A DNA stretch of 64,000 nt from NCBI GenBank assembly GCA_043228905.1, contig JBHGNT010000018.1, forward strand, positions 7,874,001 to 7,938,000, read 5' to 3'. Positions within the stretch are counted from its first letter, which is position 1, and each line of letters begins with the position of its first letter. Position numbers and translations under genes: made by a program. The notes under the pieces were generated by a model, which made no database searches, was not told the origin of the DNA, and saw nothing but the letters and a program-made list of their open reading frames with translations. Shown in pieces: positions 21,762 through 35,465 of the stretch. Source of the stretch: Azolla caroliniana. Lineage: Eukaryota; Polypodiophyta.

Positions 21762-21908
21762 TGTTGGTGTAGACTTTTGGCTTCTCAACTTCTTTCTTCT
21801 ATCATGTACACATGCTATGTAGCATCACTATGATGGCGATGGTTAGTTTGACATGGACATCTCAAGCAAATGAACACTATAGATAGATGAGCTATTTTGA
21901 AAGCTCAC

Positions 21909-21920
21909 GCTCTGCTACCA
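21909..21920 (-). other. primer binding site of copia C
   Basis: Minus-strand TGGTAGCAGAGC differs by one base from the standard TGGTATCAGAGC tRNA-iMet site. Confidence 0.8.
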
Positions 21921-22338
21921 TGTAAATAAATAGGGTTTCCTAATTATTTATGCAGAAACAATGTGTTATGCGGATGTAAGAGAGAAGTTGAGAAGAGAGT
22001 TAGAGATTAGTCATTACGAACATTCACAAGAGAGGAGATGAAAATATTAAGCACAAAGAGGAAAAAAGTCAACATTCCAATAAGCCTTTGTCTATAGTAT
22101 ATACATGTTTGAATACACCAACCACATTGAATGTGTTTGGGTAAGTCTATAATTAGACTTACACTCAAGTACGATTTATCATAAGAATATCTGAGTATTC
22201 CTTGACTGCACTAATTCCGAGTGGCTAATTGGATATTGAATATAGTTGCTCATGTAACTACATAATTTACACTGTTTCCAATCAAGTGTGACTTCCATTT
22301 ATACACACACATGCATGTTGAGCTTCTCTCAAAAAACA
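21921..22338 (-). repeat. 5' LTR of copia C
   Basis: 418 bp. The plus strand begins TGTAAATAAATAGGG, adjoining the primer site. The distal end (TTGAGCTTCTCTC...ACA) aligns with the end of the copia A LTR. The right boundary was set by that similarity. Confidence 0.65.
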
Positions 22339-23711
22339 TCAACTTGGGTAAAGAGGAGATAACCACCTTATGAATTGTGATCAATCTTAGCCCAATGAAT
22401 TACTTAAATTAAGTATCAATAAAATTCCTTACCAACTCACAGCAAATGTTTATGGTTCTTCTGACTTGCCTATCCTACAATTTCACAAAAAAAACTTACA
22501 TCTAATTTCATTTTCAATGAATGCATGTCTGAGAATATAAATAAATATGACTTTTCTTACCTAGCACTTGCCCCACATAATAAGGGTCCAATACCCAAAA
22601 CACCTTTACAACTAAGAATAACAGTATGATTCACTTTATCATCTATCAACAGAACAATATCAGAGAATGATTCAACAAAAGACTTAAATTATTCTGTACT
22701 TCTGAAATTCCATGATGAAATACACATCACAATCAAATTGGAAGAGTAAAACTTTCCCAAACATCAAAACATTAACTAAATTAGTGCCAATACTCTTCAT
22801 ACAATCTAAATAAAACATTCAACTATGAAGGGTGCCCTAATTCTTTTCCCCACAATCTTAATGAGAATTGTACATCCGTGGACAGCTGTGAGTCAATCGT
22901 AATAGGTTGCCATTGTGAACTGCTAGACCATTCCCTTCTCAAAACTGTTCACCTTCAAATAATAACACGTTACTTATCAAAGAAATATAAACGCACAATT
23001 CCTTTATTTCTCAACCAACAATACCTCTTTTCCTCTTTACACCATATCAAATAGCATCTGTAGCTTTAAGCTTTTATAATTCAAAACCATCGATTCAAAA
23101 AGTACTGACACATTCATTTCCGAAAATGTCTCATAAAGATTTTTAATTTGGTATCTCATATATTAACACACCCAGCTATAGTAGCATCTCACTGCCACTA
23201 CTTAATATTTCAAATTCAGCACATATTTCTGAACAGTGACATTGTAATGCTTTCAGTGTTTCAACTATCAGCATATTACGCAATCCCAAAAAATGAGAGC
23301 ATTTAACGATCTCAATTTACAATTTCAGCACAACACATTCAACCTAATTTATAGGTTTTATGATAGGCAAATTTCTCAATGAAAAGTACAGGTTTTTAAG
23401 CTGGAATGTATCAAAATTTTCCAGAACAAACAAAGAGGTATAGCTAGTAGAAAATACAAAAGGAAAAATCTCACAACAGGCAGGAATAACAATTAGCAAT
23501 ACACATCCATATAAGTTGTAAAACATCCTACGGGTCTCACAATGCTTCAATTTTGTGAGGGGCTGTGCTCTCTCTCTCTCTCTCTCATTCTCTGTTTCTG
23601 AATCCTTTAGAATTTACCCATATTTATCCCAACTGCATGGTAGCTCTGGCATTGGCAGGTCTCTTCCTCTGATGATAGACTTCATCAACATTTTTGCTTT
23701 TCTAAATGCAG
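22339..23711. other. 3' flank and 3' UTR of ABCE1, no other gene seen
   Basis: AT-rich. A CT microsatellite at about 23567-23587 lies in the probable 3' UTR or just beyond. I could not place the poly(A) site. Confidence 0.5.
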
Positions 23712-26700
23712 TTAGTCATCCAAGTAGTAATAAGACCCAGCAGACTTCTGTTCCCTATCCTTCGTGGATTCGAGCTTGTTTATACGAGGTCTAAAATTAG
23801 TTGGGTCCCGTCGGAATGTAATGTCCAAATGCTGAAACCAAAGCAACAGTTTATTTAATAGCAAGTTCCTCATGTGTGAGTATGTACATACCTAAACAAA
23901 CAAACATTAAACTAAATTAAAGGTTCATGAATCTACCGAAAGGAACAAGTTCATTCCAGTCAAGAGACTTTGAGGCGTGTTTGCAACACAATCCACAGAC
24001 GGCTTTCCCTCGTATACAATCACTCTATCAGCCAGATAGGTTGCCATGATGAAATCGTGTTCAACAACGAATGCGGTCTTCTTGGCATGCAAGATGAAAC
24101 GCTTGATAACTTTTGATGCAACAATACGCTGTTCTGAATCAAGATATGCACTCGGCTCGTCGATCAGATATATGTCTGCAGGCTGTTTTTTTCCAACATT
24201 AATTAATTTGGAGACTTGGCAAATATGCTAAACATAAATATAAATGAAAAAGATGATTTACCTTGCCGAGGCAAAGACAAAGAGCAACTCTCTGTAATTC
24301 ACCTCCTGACAAATTCATAACCTTCTGGTCCATCAGTGCTTCTATTTGCAATGGCTTCATGACATCGGTGTTGAATTGTGGATGCATATATGAGTCACGT
24401 ATTTTAGAATGCAAAAGATGACGAACACTGTTCTCAAACTTGGGACTAATCTTCTGTGGTTTGTAAGACACATTAAACTCTGGGATTTCTATATCACCAT
24501 CCTCAACAGTATCTGGCTTAAGCAGTCCAGCCTGAAAAAAACAACTCGTTGAGATATGATTTGATTTAAGCCCTGAGAGATTAAAACCAGTACTCCTTAC
24601 AAAATATCCTTAATAATATATTACATTTGCTCATTGGGGATAAAACCAAAAATATTGAACTCTAAAGAAAAAGATGGCCATACCAGCATGCGGATAAATG
24701 TTGTTTTGCCAGTCCCATTCTCCCCCAACATAACAATAATCTGTGAATCAGTGAATTCTCCCTCCTTTACAGCTAGCTTAAAGTTCCCTTGTGTCTTTGT
24801 CATCGATGGATACTTGTAACGAGCATATGTCCTGATCTCCTCAGCACTTTCCTGAGGAGTCTCTGCAACCTGAAATAATATAGGCAGAACAAGATCAAGG
24901 GATAGCAACTACTTTCATTACTTCCATACAGATACAAAAAAAATTCTTTGTCACCTTGAAGGTAAGAGATTCATCTCGGAAACGCAAATTCTCTGTGGGA
25001 ACAAATCCAGCTAAGAAGATATTAATGCCTTCACGAACTGAAAATGGAAGGGTGACCACTCCATAGGCACCAGGCTTCCCGTACAGACAGCAAATAAAAT
25101 CAGATAAATAATCCAGCACACTCAAATCGTGCTCCACAACTATGACATAACTGCAAAACCACCAGGACTAACAAGAACTTAAAATCAGAGGGAAAAAACA
25201 AATCAGATCCCAAATTTGTAGTATGAACTAGAGAATGATTTTGAGAGTTGCATCATAATATGAGCACATCATGCAAAACCTCTACACAGGAAAAATCATC
25301 CCTACGTTGTTTCTTACATCTCAAGTAGCCACTTATCACGTGATGATATACATCATATAAGTATTCTATGGAAGATATACATTAATAGTTTCATAATATA
25401 TTTCTTCCACATAACTTTCATAGAACAATCCCAATATGAATAAAACTATGAAATTCCCTTCTTTATATAATTGTTCATTCAGTATGATCCTATAATTTAT
25501 TATTCTGTTATGTTATTGGAAAGGTAACTGATTGGCCCTCTGACAAGCACAAGTCAGACTGAAGTGATGGAGACTGAGAAAGTGAAAACCATGTTCAACA
25601 GAAACTGGATCTCATTCAATCAATGGAGAAGGAAAAGTTAGGTTGACCAACTGCGTTCTTGATACATACCAGAGAAGAGCCCTGCTTATGAAGCTTATCA
25701 TTTCTAGAGACTGGGATTTGCAATTTACTTCTGCCTCAAGGCTAGTAACCCATTGTTTGACAACAATGCATTCGCAATCTTTTCATAACCCATTTTTAAT
25801 AGGCTGCAAACAGTAGTGTTTGCGCAAGTGAAAGCAGAAATCAAACTTCAAAAATTTGTATATATATCAGGAGTGTACTTTTGAATTTGCAAACTATCGA
25901 TACTTAGATGATTGTCAAATAGGAGAAATGCTGGAACCAGAAGTGCCCTTTATTAGCCCTTTCTTTCATAATCAAAAGTCTACCCTATTTGTTCAGAACC
26001 CTTCAAGGTATTATCATCAACCATAGTCTATGAGTATCGCTACTTTAGTGTTAACCTGAGTCTAAACCCTTTACTTCTCATTCTAAGGTGCCAGACAATG
26101 TACATATTATAGGTCCTATCTGCAGACTCAACAGACAAGTTTTATGATAGAAATTTGCCAATTGTCAATTACTAGATATTACAACACTAGCCTGATCCAC
26201 CACACAACTAGGGATACTCTACACATATAGATCCTAACCTGTTTGGCCGAAGAAGGGACCTGACCACTTGTGCTGCTTTCAACCGTTGTTTCACATCCAA
26301 GTAGCTTGAGGGCTCATCAAACATGTAGATTTCAGCATGTTGAATTGCCACAACTGCTATGGCAAAACGTTGTAGCTCTCCACCAGAGAGATCACCTACA
26401 TCACGATCCAAAACTTGGATCAAGTCAAGATCATGGCAGAGATCTTCTTTGAGATTCCTTTCATCCTTTTGAGAAAGGACTTCTTGTACATTGCCTTTTA
26501 CTGCCTTTGGAATGTGATCAACATATTGAGGCTTGATGATTGCCTGCAAAAAATGTGAAATTTGGAAACTACCCACAGGAATGTGATTTAGCATGAAGAA
26601 AAAAGTTGTGTCATATGCTCCGTTATGCACATTACCTTTAGGTTATCTTCCAGTATGCGTGTGAAGTAGTTTTGGAGTTCAGATCCTCTGAAGTATGTTA

Positions 26701-29700
26701 AGATTTCTTGCCAATCAGGAGGATTCTGTAAGATATATTGATTTCATGAACCAAAAAGAATGTAATGACATCCACATATTATAAATAAAATATTTTATCA
26801 AGTTTCAAGTAACATTTCTTACTTCAAATCTACCAAGATTTGGTTTCAGTTTGCCAGCCAATACTTTCAATGCAGTTGATTTACCAATACCATTGGTTCC
26901 AACCAAACCTAAAACTTGACCAGGTCGAGGAACAGGCAACCTGAATGGAAGTGCGGCACTATGTTAGAGAAATGCCTATCACTTCATATATTTACCTTTA
27001 TAATCCAAAAGCAATACAATATACATAAATGAATCCGAAAAGAAAATAGAAAAGAAGATTTCATACAAAAAAGAACCTATGACCCCAAGGCAGCGTTGTT
27101 ACAAAGCCTGGACAACAGGTATATCTTCCTTCCTTCAGTAGCCACAATGCTCACGGGTGGTATAGGCTCACACAAAAGCCGAAGAAAAGAGTTTCTAAAT
27201 ACCTCATGACTGTCCCCTTTGTCTGTAGATACAACTCACTTCTACCAGAAGTTAAACAGAGCTTGAAATTGTCTTTCAAGAATCTCTATTATCTGGTCAT
27301 TAATAGGTCACGTTATCCACATTGTGTTTAGTTACAATCTATTCTCCTAGGACCTACATGGAGCTCAAATTTGCATTTCAAGTACTACTGTTTTATCTGA
27401 AGATGCCACAATTGATCTCTCTCTTTAGTTACAATCTAGTTTCTCGCATAACCTACATGAAACTTCAAATCATGTTTCGAGTATTTTGTCTATTACTTGA
27501 TTATTAATATGTCACAAGGGTCCTCTTTTATTTGGTTAAGATCCCAACCATCCAAAACATAACTGAAACTTCAATTTGTGTTCAATTAATACTGCAGTCC
27601 CTAGGCATTTATCCATCAATCTTTATGTGAACAATAGGTGATATCAACCAGTTTTCAGAATGCACTTCTGATAATAAATTGTATTCCTGAATTGAGACGA
27701 TAGATCGTATAAATAACAGAATGCAATCATTGTTTAATAATGATGTACTTAGAACATATCAAAAAACTTAAAGCTTGTTAAAAATAATATATGCCTACCT
27801 GTGAAGTTTGAACGAATTTGGTCCATAGCGATGAGTTGTATCTTTATCTAAATCTTTTGGCAAATTGATTATTTGAATAGCTTCAAAAGGACATTTCTGC
27901 AATAATTTCCCAAGTTAGATAAAGGGCAGACAGAACACACATTCTATTATATTGAATACATGCTCTAAATTTCCTGGAAAACCCTCAATTCTGAAAATGA
28001 TAATACTATTCACAAAATGGTGGATGTTCTGTATATTTAATGATCCTCCCAAAAATTACCTTGACACAGATACCGCACCCAATGCACAATTCCTCGGAGA
28101 TAAAAGCTATTTTAGAAGCAGGTGACACTTCAATGCATAATTTCCCTGTATGTTAACACTTGAACTATCAGAAACATGGGTGCATTGAAACACATCCAGA
28201 AATTTGAATTAATTATGCCAAAAAAATGTGAGTTCAATGGCATTGTAGACCTTATACAAATGAAGTCCTGTCATACCAGGGCATAGTCATTATAGAACCT
28301 ATAACGATCTTGCCAGCTAGCATGCATACGCAGTTTTTCTAACATGTGCTACTAATTCGTAAGATTAATAAGCTGCAGAACTTCCATGTTATCAAATTTT
28401 TACATAGCATAACCATGTTTCCTGACACATTCTGAATCCTGCATATGGAGAGCTTGAGGCTTAAAAGAGTCTCATCAGAAACTCCCATGAGCTTCAATGT
28501 TTCCTGACTTTTACTAATTCCGCAGATGGTGAAAATTGAATGAATCTCATCAAGGAGCACAGATGATCTTTGACAAAATATACGTAATCAAGCCCCCTGT
28601 AGAGACATAAGACCTATAAATAGCTGTGAATACAAATGTCAAATATTCTAGTTTTAGGTAGCTAATATGCAACCGAATTTTCTTATTTCCTCATAACAAG
28701 TACTCTGGAATTATATCTTATAACTAGCAGAATCCATGGCTAGAGCTTCCAAAAGCATGTTCTGACAGCCAATGTTCCTATTTCCACATAATCCCTATGG
28801 TACAAACCTCCACATACGAGAAAGCACAGAACTTTGGAAATCCTGATTGCAGAAAAATAATTCCTGTTCTACATAACTAATAAGGTAAGAATCATCGTAT
28901 TAAGCGAAATTCGAAGCAGTAAACAGATTTCCAAAATCTTGGTTTCAGCTAAACCTATAAATTTCCTACACAATCAATAGGCTAGTTATTCAAACCCCAA
29001 AGGACCATGTCTCGAATTTCCAAAAGTTTGTGTTCACAGTTTCCAATTACTACAGCACAAACCTTTTTGCATTACATAAATGCAAATTAGAATTTCAAAG
29101 CAACTACTTGAACAGCCAAATCTCCAAGAGCACTTGGCTAGAAACCTCAAAACACGCTGGCATAAAAAAATCATGATGACAAACGCACTAAGCAGATAAG
29201 AAAACTTCCAATTATACATACTCAAAAAAGTCCTGGATAATGCTTGCATGCCTCCTACTTTAACTAGTACACTAGAAACCTGGTTAATACCCTTTTTATT
29301 TTACATTTTTATAGGGGCCATGACTAAGATTCTTAGAATCTTGATTGCACACACTACTATTTCTCTAGATTGTGCATAGCAAGCTCAAAAACTTCGGTTC
29401 TAGCATTATTCAAAAGTATGCACAGATTCCAAGATAACTAGTAGTTACTTCCAAATAGAAGCAGCTTCCAACATAATTAATTGTACAAACCTTGTTGCAT
29501 TACATAAACTCAAAGTAGAATTTCAAAGCAACTAATTGTACAGCCAAATATTTATGTTTCATACATAATTAGTAAACTCAAACTGTGTATTATACAAATC
29601 TCCCAGAGTACTTGGCTAGAAACCTCAAAACACGCCAGCATAAAAAAATCAACATGACAAACAAACGCAATAAGTAGATAAGGAACCTTCCAATTATACA

Positions 29701-30537
29701 TACTCAAAAAAGTCCTGGATAATGCTTTTGCCTCCTACTTTAACTAGTATGTTAGAAACCTGGATAATACCCTTGATATTTTACATTTTTACAGGAGCCA
29801 TGACTAAGATTCTAAGAATCTTGCTTGCACACACTAATCTTTATCTAGATTGTGCACAGCATGCGAAAAAACTCCATATCTAGCATTATTCAAAAGTATG
29901 CACAGATTCCACGATAACTAGTGGTTACTTCCAAATAGAAACATCTTCCAACATAACTTATAGTTATTCAAAAGCCGTAATTCTCAGAGAACTTCCATAA
30001 TACACAATTATTCCTGCAGGTCTTCCATAAAGTGGACATGGTTAGAATCGTCAAAAGCATGATTATTGCACGGATTCCTACATAACTGCATGCTATAAAT
30101 GCGGAGAGAAACCTTTGTATTAAGAAAAATTAAAGGAACAGTGTCTGGTACAGTAAAATCTTGCATTCACTGAAAAAACTTCCTGTGGATCGCTTGCATT
30201 AAGGTCAGTATGTTATAAATCTCACATAAAAGCATGTCTGACACAGTTTCATATCTAGAACACTATCTTATTGGAAATCATTCACGGCTAAAGGTGCTAA
30301 AATCATGCTTTCACATGCAAAACTTCCGGTGGATAGGCCAGGCTATGGAAAGAAACCTTCTAGAAGGGATCTAAAACTGGAACAGATGAAAGAGATACAG
30401 ACAGAGTGAAAGAGGGAAAGGAAGGAACGCAGACCTGTTTTGACGACGGGACAGCTCTTTTTGCATTCCTGGCGGCATTTCTTGGGTTTGCAGCGGTCAG
30501 AGCTAACGATGGCGATACGAGTGAGACGATCAGACAT
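23712..30537 (-). CDS. ABCE1: ABCE1 / RNase L inhibitor-like protein, ribosome recycling ATPase
   Basis: ABCE1 splits terminated ribosomes into subunits and acts in translation initiation in the cytosol. Coding exons (transcript order): 30537-30435, 28145-28060, 27896-27799, 26940-26823, 26725-26636, 26543-26239, 25150-24955, 24869-24684, 24531-24262, 24182-23937, 23831-23712. All introns are GT-AG. The exons sum to 1818 nt, or 605 residues plus stop, matching the usual plant length. The two [4Fe-4S] clusters have Cys16, 21, 25, 29 and Cys38, 55, 58, 61, 65 available. Nucleotide-binding domain 1 has Walker [10 protein letters not shown] (110-118), signature LSGGELQ (217-223) and Walker B IYMFDE (237-242). 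Domain 2 has Walker [10 protein letters not shown] (381-389), signature LSGGELQ (468-474) and Walker B IYLIDE (488-493). No stops or frameshifts. Start chosen at [16 protein letters not shown], the family N-terminus. Every catalytic motif is intact, so it is very probably functional. Plants call it RLI or ABCE2. Confidence 0.97.
29036..29960. repeat. imperfect tandem duplication in ABCE1 intron 1
   Basis: Two blocks of roughly 450-480 bp, about 29036-29470 and 29480-29960, share long similar runs (for example AAAAAGTCCTGGATAATGCT in each). Intron 1 (28146-30434, 2.3 kb) is the largest intron, partly because of this duplication. Confidence 0.85.
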
Positions 30538-30634
30538 GGTTGGCTCGTGCGTCGGTGTACTTTTAGGGTTAGGGTTTACGGCCTTCTGATCTTCTCTGCC
30601 TCTCTGCGTGTGCCGCGCGCCGACGAAGAAGAAG

Positions 30635-30642
30635 AAAGAGAA

Positions 30643-30674
<32 letters not shown>

Positions 30675-30681
30675 GGGGGGA
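30635..30681. repeat. GA microsatellite and poly-G tract upstream of ABCE1 start
   Basis: About 100 bases 5' of the ATG; on the coding strand it reads as poly-C then CT repeats. CT-rich tracts are common in plant 5' UTRs and core promoters. Whether it is transcribed cannot be seen. Confidence 0.75.
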
Positions 30682-32133
30682 GAACACAGCCCAGCCCTCG
30701 TCCAACGTGTCCACCGCCCTGACACGCGGCACACTCGTCCGACGTGGCCGCCGCCCTGACACGTGGCGTCCATCGTCAATGTGAAGCATTCGAAAGTCGT
30801 ATTTTTGTTCTTTTCCTTCATTACATTTCTGGCAACCCTCCCTCCAAAGCCGAAATGAAAGGCCATGTGCAAGTCAAAAAATGCCTTGCGTGATCATGTG
30901 GGGGTAAAACTTATTTCTTGTAATCTGTAGGTTATATATTCAGCTTTAAAGCTTCTATAAATGTTATCTTTATGGTCATAGTATGAACCATACATACCAT
31001 ACGTGCATTCACGTAAGAAAAACACCCTCGAAGAATGATAAATACCATACTTTTGGATTAACCCTAAACATTAAAAAAATGGGAAAAAAACAATAAAAAA
31101 ACACAAGAATGTTTGAATAACATTCACATTCGTTTTCCAACGTATGAAAACGAATGTTATGCTAGACAAACACGAATTTTACGTACTATGTAAATTATGG
31201 TTGCTTGGTGTTACCAAGTGGTTGGAGATTTTAGTTTTAGATGACCCCAACTATTCGAAACAATTGTATTAATTTATTAAAGAGCGTGATAATACAAAAC
31301 TCAAGGAGCAACACCTCGTGAGAAAATGCCATGTAGGCAATGTTTATGGCTACATCCAATAAACTCACAAGGATACATTCTAACTATAATAATTTGTGGA
31401 AATATGTGTGGTTGTTGATGTAAGTAGGAAACACTAAAGCAAAAACCCAAGTGTAAACCCAATAAGCCCAAATGTATGTATCAAGAACATTGGGCGTAAA
31501 GGGACATGCTTATACTTCATTGGTGTTTGTGATCATGTGCAATGATAGAGACCGAGCCCTCATGTGCAGGGTTTTCTGCCTACTATTGTGAACAATGAAG
31601 CCACCATCTCCAATGTTCTCAATTGAATTTGTCCTCTTCGATAATACATTCCAAGCGCTCGGTGATTTCGATCACCATGAATGGGAATGCCATTTTTTAC
31701 CTGTGAGAAGTCAATCGCATGACATTGTTATGTGAGAGAACCTAACATAAATCTGCACGTCCATGGGAATGATAACCTAGTGCTCTTGTAGTGAGAACAA
31801 CACATAAGCTCAACCACCCTTTTCCAGGGTCATCATCACTACAAATCTTCCTTACTTCATAGAGGTTGATTATAGTTCCAAACAAAGCCTTGTTGACTTA
31901 TGGCTCGCTCCAATGCGTTTTCGATCGACACCAAGTAAACTCGTTCTTTGTAATACTGGGAGCAATGAAAAAGACCTTATTGATACATTCCCTTGTTTGA
32001 CAATCGTTCATAAGCAAGACATATATGTAGGGTGACGAATTGGATGATCGCAACTCGCGAGACCATTTTTCATTTTTCCATGATTCAACGTTGGAATTTC
32101 TTTTGATCATATTGTTGTATGTGCATAACTATT

Positions 32134-32178
<45 letters not shown>

Positions 32179-33000
32179 GTGTGAGATACAGAGAAATATT
32201 GTTGTAACCACCGGTTGGCGTAGATACACACCATTAGGTCGTTGCCTCCGAGGCTCTGAGTGTACCTTTCCAAAGACAAGTTTAGTCCCGGCAAGTATGC
32301 ATTAGAGATGATGGAATGTCCACGGCTAAGGGGGAATAGAAAGAGGAAAAGAAATATTCGTAGTACTTCATGCCTAGACATTGATGACGTAGATATTATT
32401 GTTTACGACTTCACACTAACAAAAGCTGGATATCATCAAGGAGAAATTACCTATTCTACAAGGGGTCTCAAGTCGAAGGCAAACAAGATCGTCAACACAT
32501 AACATGGAATGTCAACATCTAGTTTTAACTAAAGACAATGTCGTAATAGGTACATCCGAAGATGACGAGGAACAATCCGCATTGTATATTAGTTATAGTA
32601 GCGACTCTGGATCATGATATGAGTGATTTTTGTAAATGTTACACTCATCAATGTAATTTTGGTATCTATTGTAAGAGAGTGCCGTTTGTAATACTAGAAA
32701 GATGTAAAAGTTATATTTAGTAATATTATTGCTTTGTACAAACATTTTTTGTTATAAAATACATTAGTTCTTGACTTCTCAGTGTTAGTGAACATTGTAC
32801 CATTTGGATTATACCATAATTTTAGCATTTTCTCAAGTTTAGGAAATGATAAATTTTTGAGGTTTTCCAACGGTATTTTGAGAACAAGTGATACTGGTAT
32901 CATTATGTTTTGTGAATAGAGTGCCTAAACCCCAAAATTAGAAGCAATATTTCTTATCCTTCTATTTTGGCGCAATCCTTCCACATCTGAATGCAAACGT
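30682..33000. other. ABCE1 promoter side and intergenic sequence
   Basis: No gene recognised. Small frames (for example plus 32260-32502, basic) have no family motif. A (GA)n microsatellite is at 32135-32175. Confidence 0.5.
32135..32175. repeat. (GA)n microsatellite
   Basis: About 20 uninterrupted GA dinucleotides. Confidence 0.95.
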
Positions 33001-33024
33001 GTCATCAATGGTCATTTTTTCAAT

Positions 33025-33097
33025 TGCACTAGGAAGGGGTCGAACCTTCGGACTTCTGCTTAAGAAAAAGGAGCTCTATCCATTGAGCTACAAGTGC
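33025..33097 (-). pseudogene. tRNA-like copy 1, anticodon CUU
   Basis: Outermost left copy. The loop TTCTTAA gives CUU, but the 5' anticodon strand has decayed (CCTTT opposite GCAGA), so the arm cannot form. Confidence 0.8.
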
Positions 33098-33556
33098 GCA
33101 ATCCTTAATGCAAAAGAAAGGGTCGATGATCCTCTTAATTCTTCTAATTACTAATCAATGCATCTAAGTTCATGAATAATTAATCAATTTATGTGAAATG
33201 CTTAATTAAATCTCACAAATGAATCATCGTAATCTATTTTTGAGGAAGCACTAAACATCTATACGAGTCTCTAAATGCAAAATACCTCATTCATTTTGGT
33301 TACTTGGGACCCATCACACTATGGCTTTTTGCTTCCATGGTAAGCCCTTAATGTATGATACAACGCTAGAGTTTTGCAGTTGTTTGGTTCTAGAGTCACT
33401 TGTACATTGTGAAAATTTGTTTTCACTATACGAGACCATAAATGTGGAGTATCTTAGTATTGTTCCGCACATGAGATAGATGAAACCTCGATATTCGACA
33501 CATAAACCCATTCCACTCTTGTGAATAGAAATGAGATTTTTGATCATTATTTCAAT

Positions 33557-33629
33557 CGCACTAGGAAGGGGTCGAACCTTCAACCTTCTACTTAGAAAAT
33601 AGATGCTCTATCCAATGAGCTACAAGTGC
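33557..33629 (-). tRNA. tRNA-Arg copy 2, anticodon UCU
   Basis: The loop TTTCTAA gives UCU (reads AGA, still Arg). The anticodon stem TCTAT/GTAGA is fully paired through changes on both strands. Acceptor and T arm are as consensus. Confidence 0.65.
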
Positions 33630-34088
33630 AAAATCCTTGCTACAAAAGAAAGGGTCGATGATCTTAGTAATTCTTCTAATTACTAATCAATGCATCTGAA
33701 TTGATGAATAAATAATCAATTTATGTGAAATGCTTAATTAAAGCTCACAAATGAATCATCTTAATCGATTTTTGAGGAAGTACTAAACATCTATACAAGT
33801 CTCTAAATGCAAAATACCTCATTCATTTTGGTTACTTAGGACCCATCACACTCTAACTTGTTGCTTCCATGGTAAACCCTTAATGCATAATACAAAAGTA
33901 GAGTTTTGCATTTGTTGGGTCCTAGAGCCACTTGTAGTTTGTGAAAATTTGATTTCACTATACGAGAGCATAAATCTGGAGTATCTTAGTATTGTTACGC
34001 ACATGAGATTGGTTAAAGCTCGATCTTCGACACATAAACCAATTCTAGTCTTGTGAACCCAAATGATAGTTTTGAACATTATTTGAAT

Positions 34089-34161
34089 CGCACTAAGAAG
34101 GGGTCGAACCTTCGACCTTTTGCTTAGGAACCAGACACTCTATCCACTAAGCTACAAGTGC
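34089..34161 (-). pseudogene. tRNA-Arg(CCU)-like copy 3
   Basis: Two mismatches in the anticodon stem (TCTGG/GCAAA), a G-U at acceptor pair 7, and D stem GCTT/GAGT. Confidence 0.75.
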
Positions 34162-34620
34162 AATATCCTTGCTATACAAGAAAGGATCGACGATCCTATT
34201 AATTCTTCTTATTACTAATTAGTGCATCTGAGTTGACAAATAAATAATCAATTTATGTGAAATGATTAATTAAAGCTCACAAATGAATCATCGTAATCGA
34301 TATTTGACGAAGTACTAAAAATCTATACAAGTCTCTAAATGGAAGATACCTCATTCCCTTTGGTTACTTGGGACCAAAACCACTATTACTTTTTGCTTCC
34401 ATGGTAAACCCTTCATGCATAATACAACAGTAGAGTTTTGCATCTGTTGGGTCCTAGAGGCACTTGTAGTTTGTAAAAATTTGATATCACTATACGAGAC
34501 CATAAATGTGGAGTATCTTAGTATCATTATGCACATGGGATTGGTTAAACCTCTATCTTCGACACATAAAGCAATTCCAGTGTTGTGAACCCAAATGACA
34601 TTTTTGATCATTATTTCAAT

Positions 34621-34693
34621 CTAACTAGGAAGGGGTCGAACCTTCGGCCTTCTACTTAGGAAATAGATGCTCTATCCACTGAGCTACAAGTGC
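34621..34693 (-). pseudogene. tRNA-Arg(CCU)-like copy 4
   Basis: The acceptor 3' strand is CTAGTTA, breaking pairs 1 and 2. The anticodon stem TCTAT/GTAGA is paired. Confidence 0.75.
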
Positions 34694-34860
34694 AAAATCC
34701 TTGCTACAAAAGTAAAGGGTTGATGATCCTATTAATTCTTTTAATTACTAATCAATTTATGAATCATCATAATTGATTTTTTAGGAAGTACTAAACATCT
34801 AGCACATAAGCCACATCCAGCGTTGTGAGTACAAAGGACATGAATGGTCATTTTTTCAAT

Positions 34861-34933
34861 CTAACTAGGAAGGAGTCGAACCTTCGGTTTTCTGCTTGAG
34901 AAACAGACGCTCTATCCACTAAGCTACAAGTGC
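34861..34933 (-). pseudogene. tRNA-like copy 5, anticodon CUC
   Basis: The loop TTCTCAA gives CUC (Glu codon GAG). It has the same broken acceptor as copy 4, and the T loop is changed to TTCGACT. Confidence 0.75.
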
Positions 34934-35392
34934 GAAATCCTTGCTACAAAAGAAAGGATTGACGATCCTATTAATTCTTGTAATTACTAATCAATGCATC
35001 TGAGTTGACGAATAAATAATCAATTTATGTAAAATGATTAATTAAAGCTCACAAATGAATCATCGTAATCGATTTTTGAGGAAGTACTAATCATCTATAC
35101 GATTCTCTAAATGAAAAATACCTCATTCATTTTGGTTACTTGGGACCCATGACACTATATCTTTTTGCTTCCATGGTAAACCCTTAATGCATAATACAAA
35201 AGTAGAGTTTTGCATTTGTTGGGTCCTAGAGCCACTTGTAGTTTGTGAAAATTTGATTTCACTATACGAGACCATAAATGTGGAGTATCTTAGTATCATT
35301 ATGCACATGAGATTGGTTAAACATCCATCTTCAACACATAAACCAGTTCTAGTCTTGTGAATACAAATGACATTTCTGATCATTATTTAAAT

Positions 35393-35465
35393 CGCACTAG
35401 GAAAGGGTCGAACCTTCGGCCATCTTCTTAGGAAATAGACGCTCTATCCACTGAGCGACAAGTGC
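35393..35465 (-). tRNA. tRNA-Arg(CCU)-like copy 6
   Basis: The anticodon stem has an A30-A40 mismatch. The T stem contains a G-U pair. The acceptor is as consensus. Borderline functional. Confidence 0.55.

Larger units (their letters stand above)
19470..22338 (-). mobile_element. Ty1/copia element C, 5'-truncated remnant on minus strand
   Basis: From the 5' LTR (21921-22338) the minus strand runs through gag, protease, integrase end and RT start, then stops at about 19470. The RT catalytic core, RNase H and 3' LTR are absent. Every domain carries stops or frameshifts. Confidence 0.85.

Noticed and set aside
30343-30789. 148-codon frame around the ABCE1 start taken as one protein
   Set aside because: Only the part from [13 protein letters not shown] to the donor at 30435 is coding. 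The upstream part is 5' UTR with a microsatellite, and the downstream part is intron 1.
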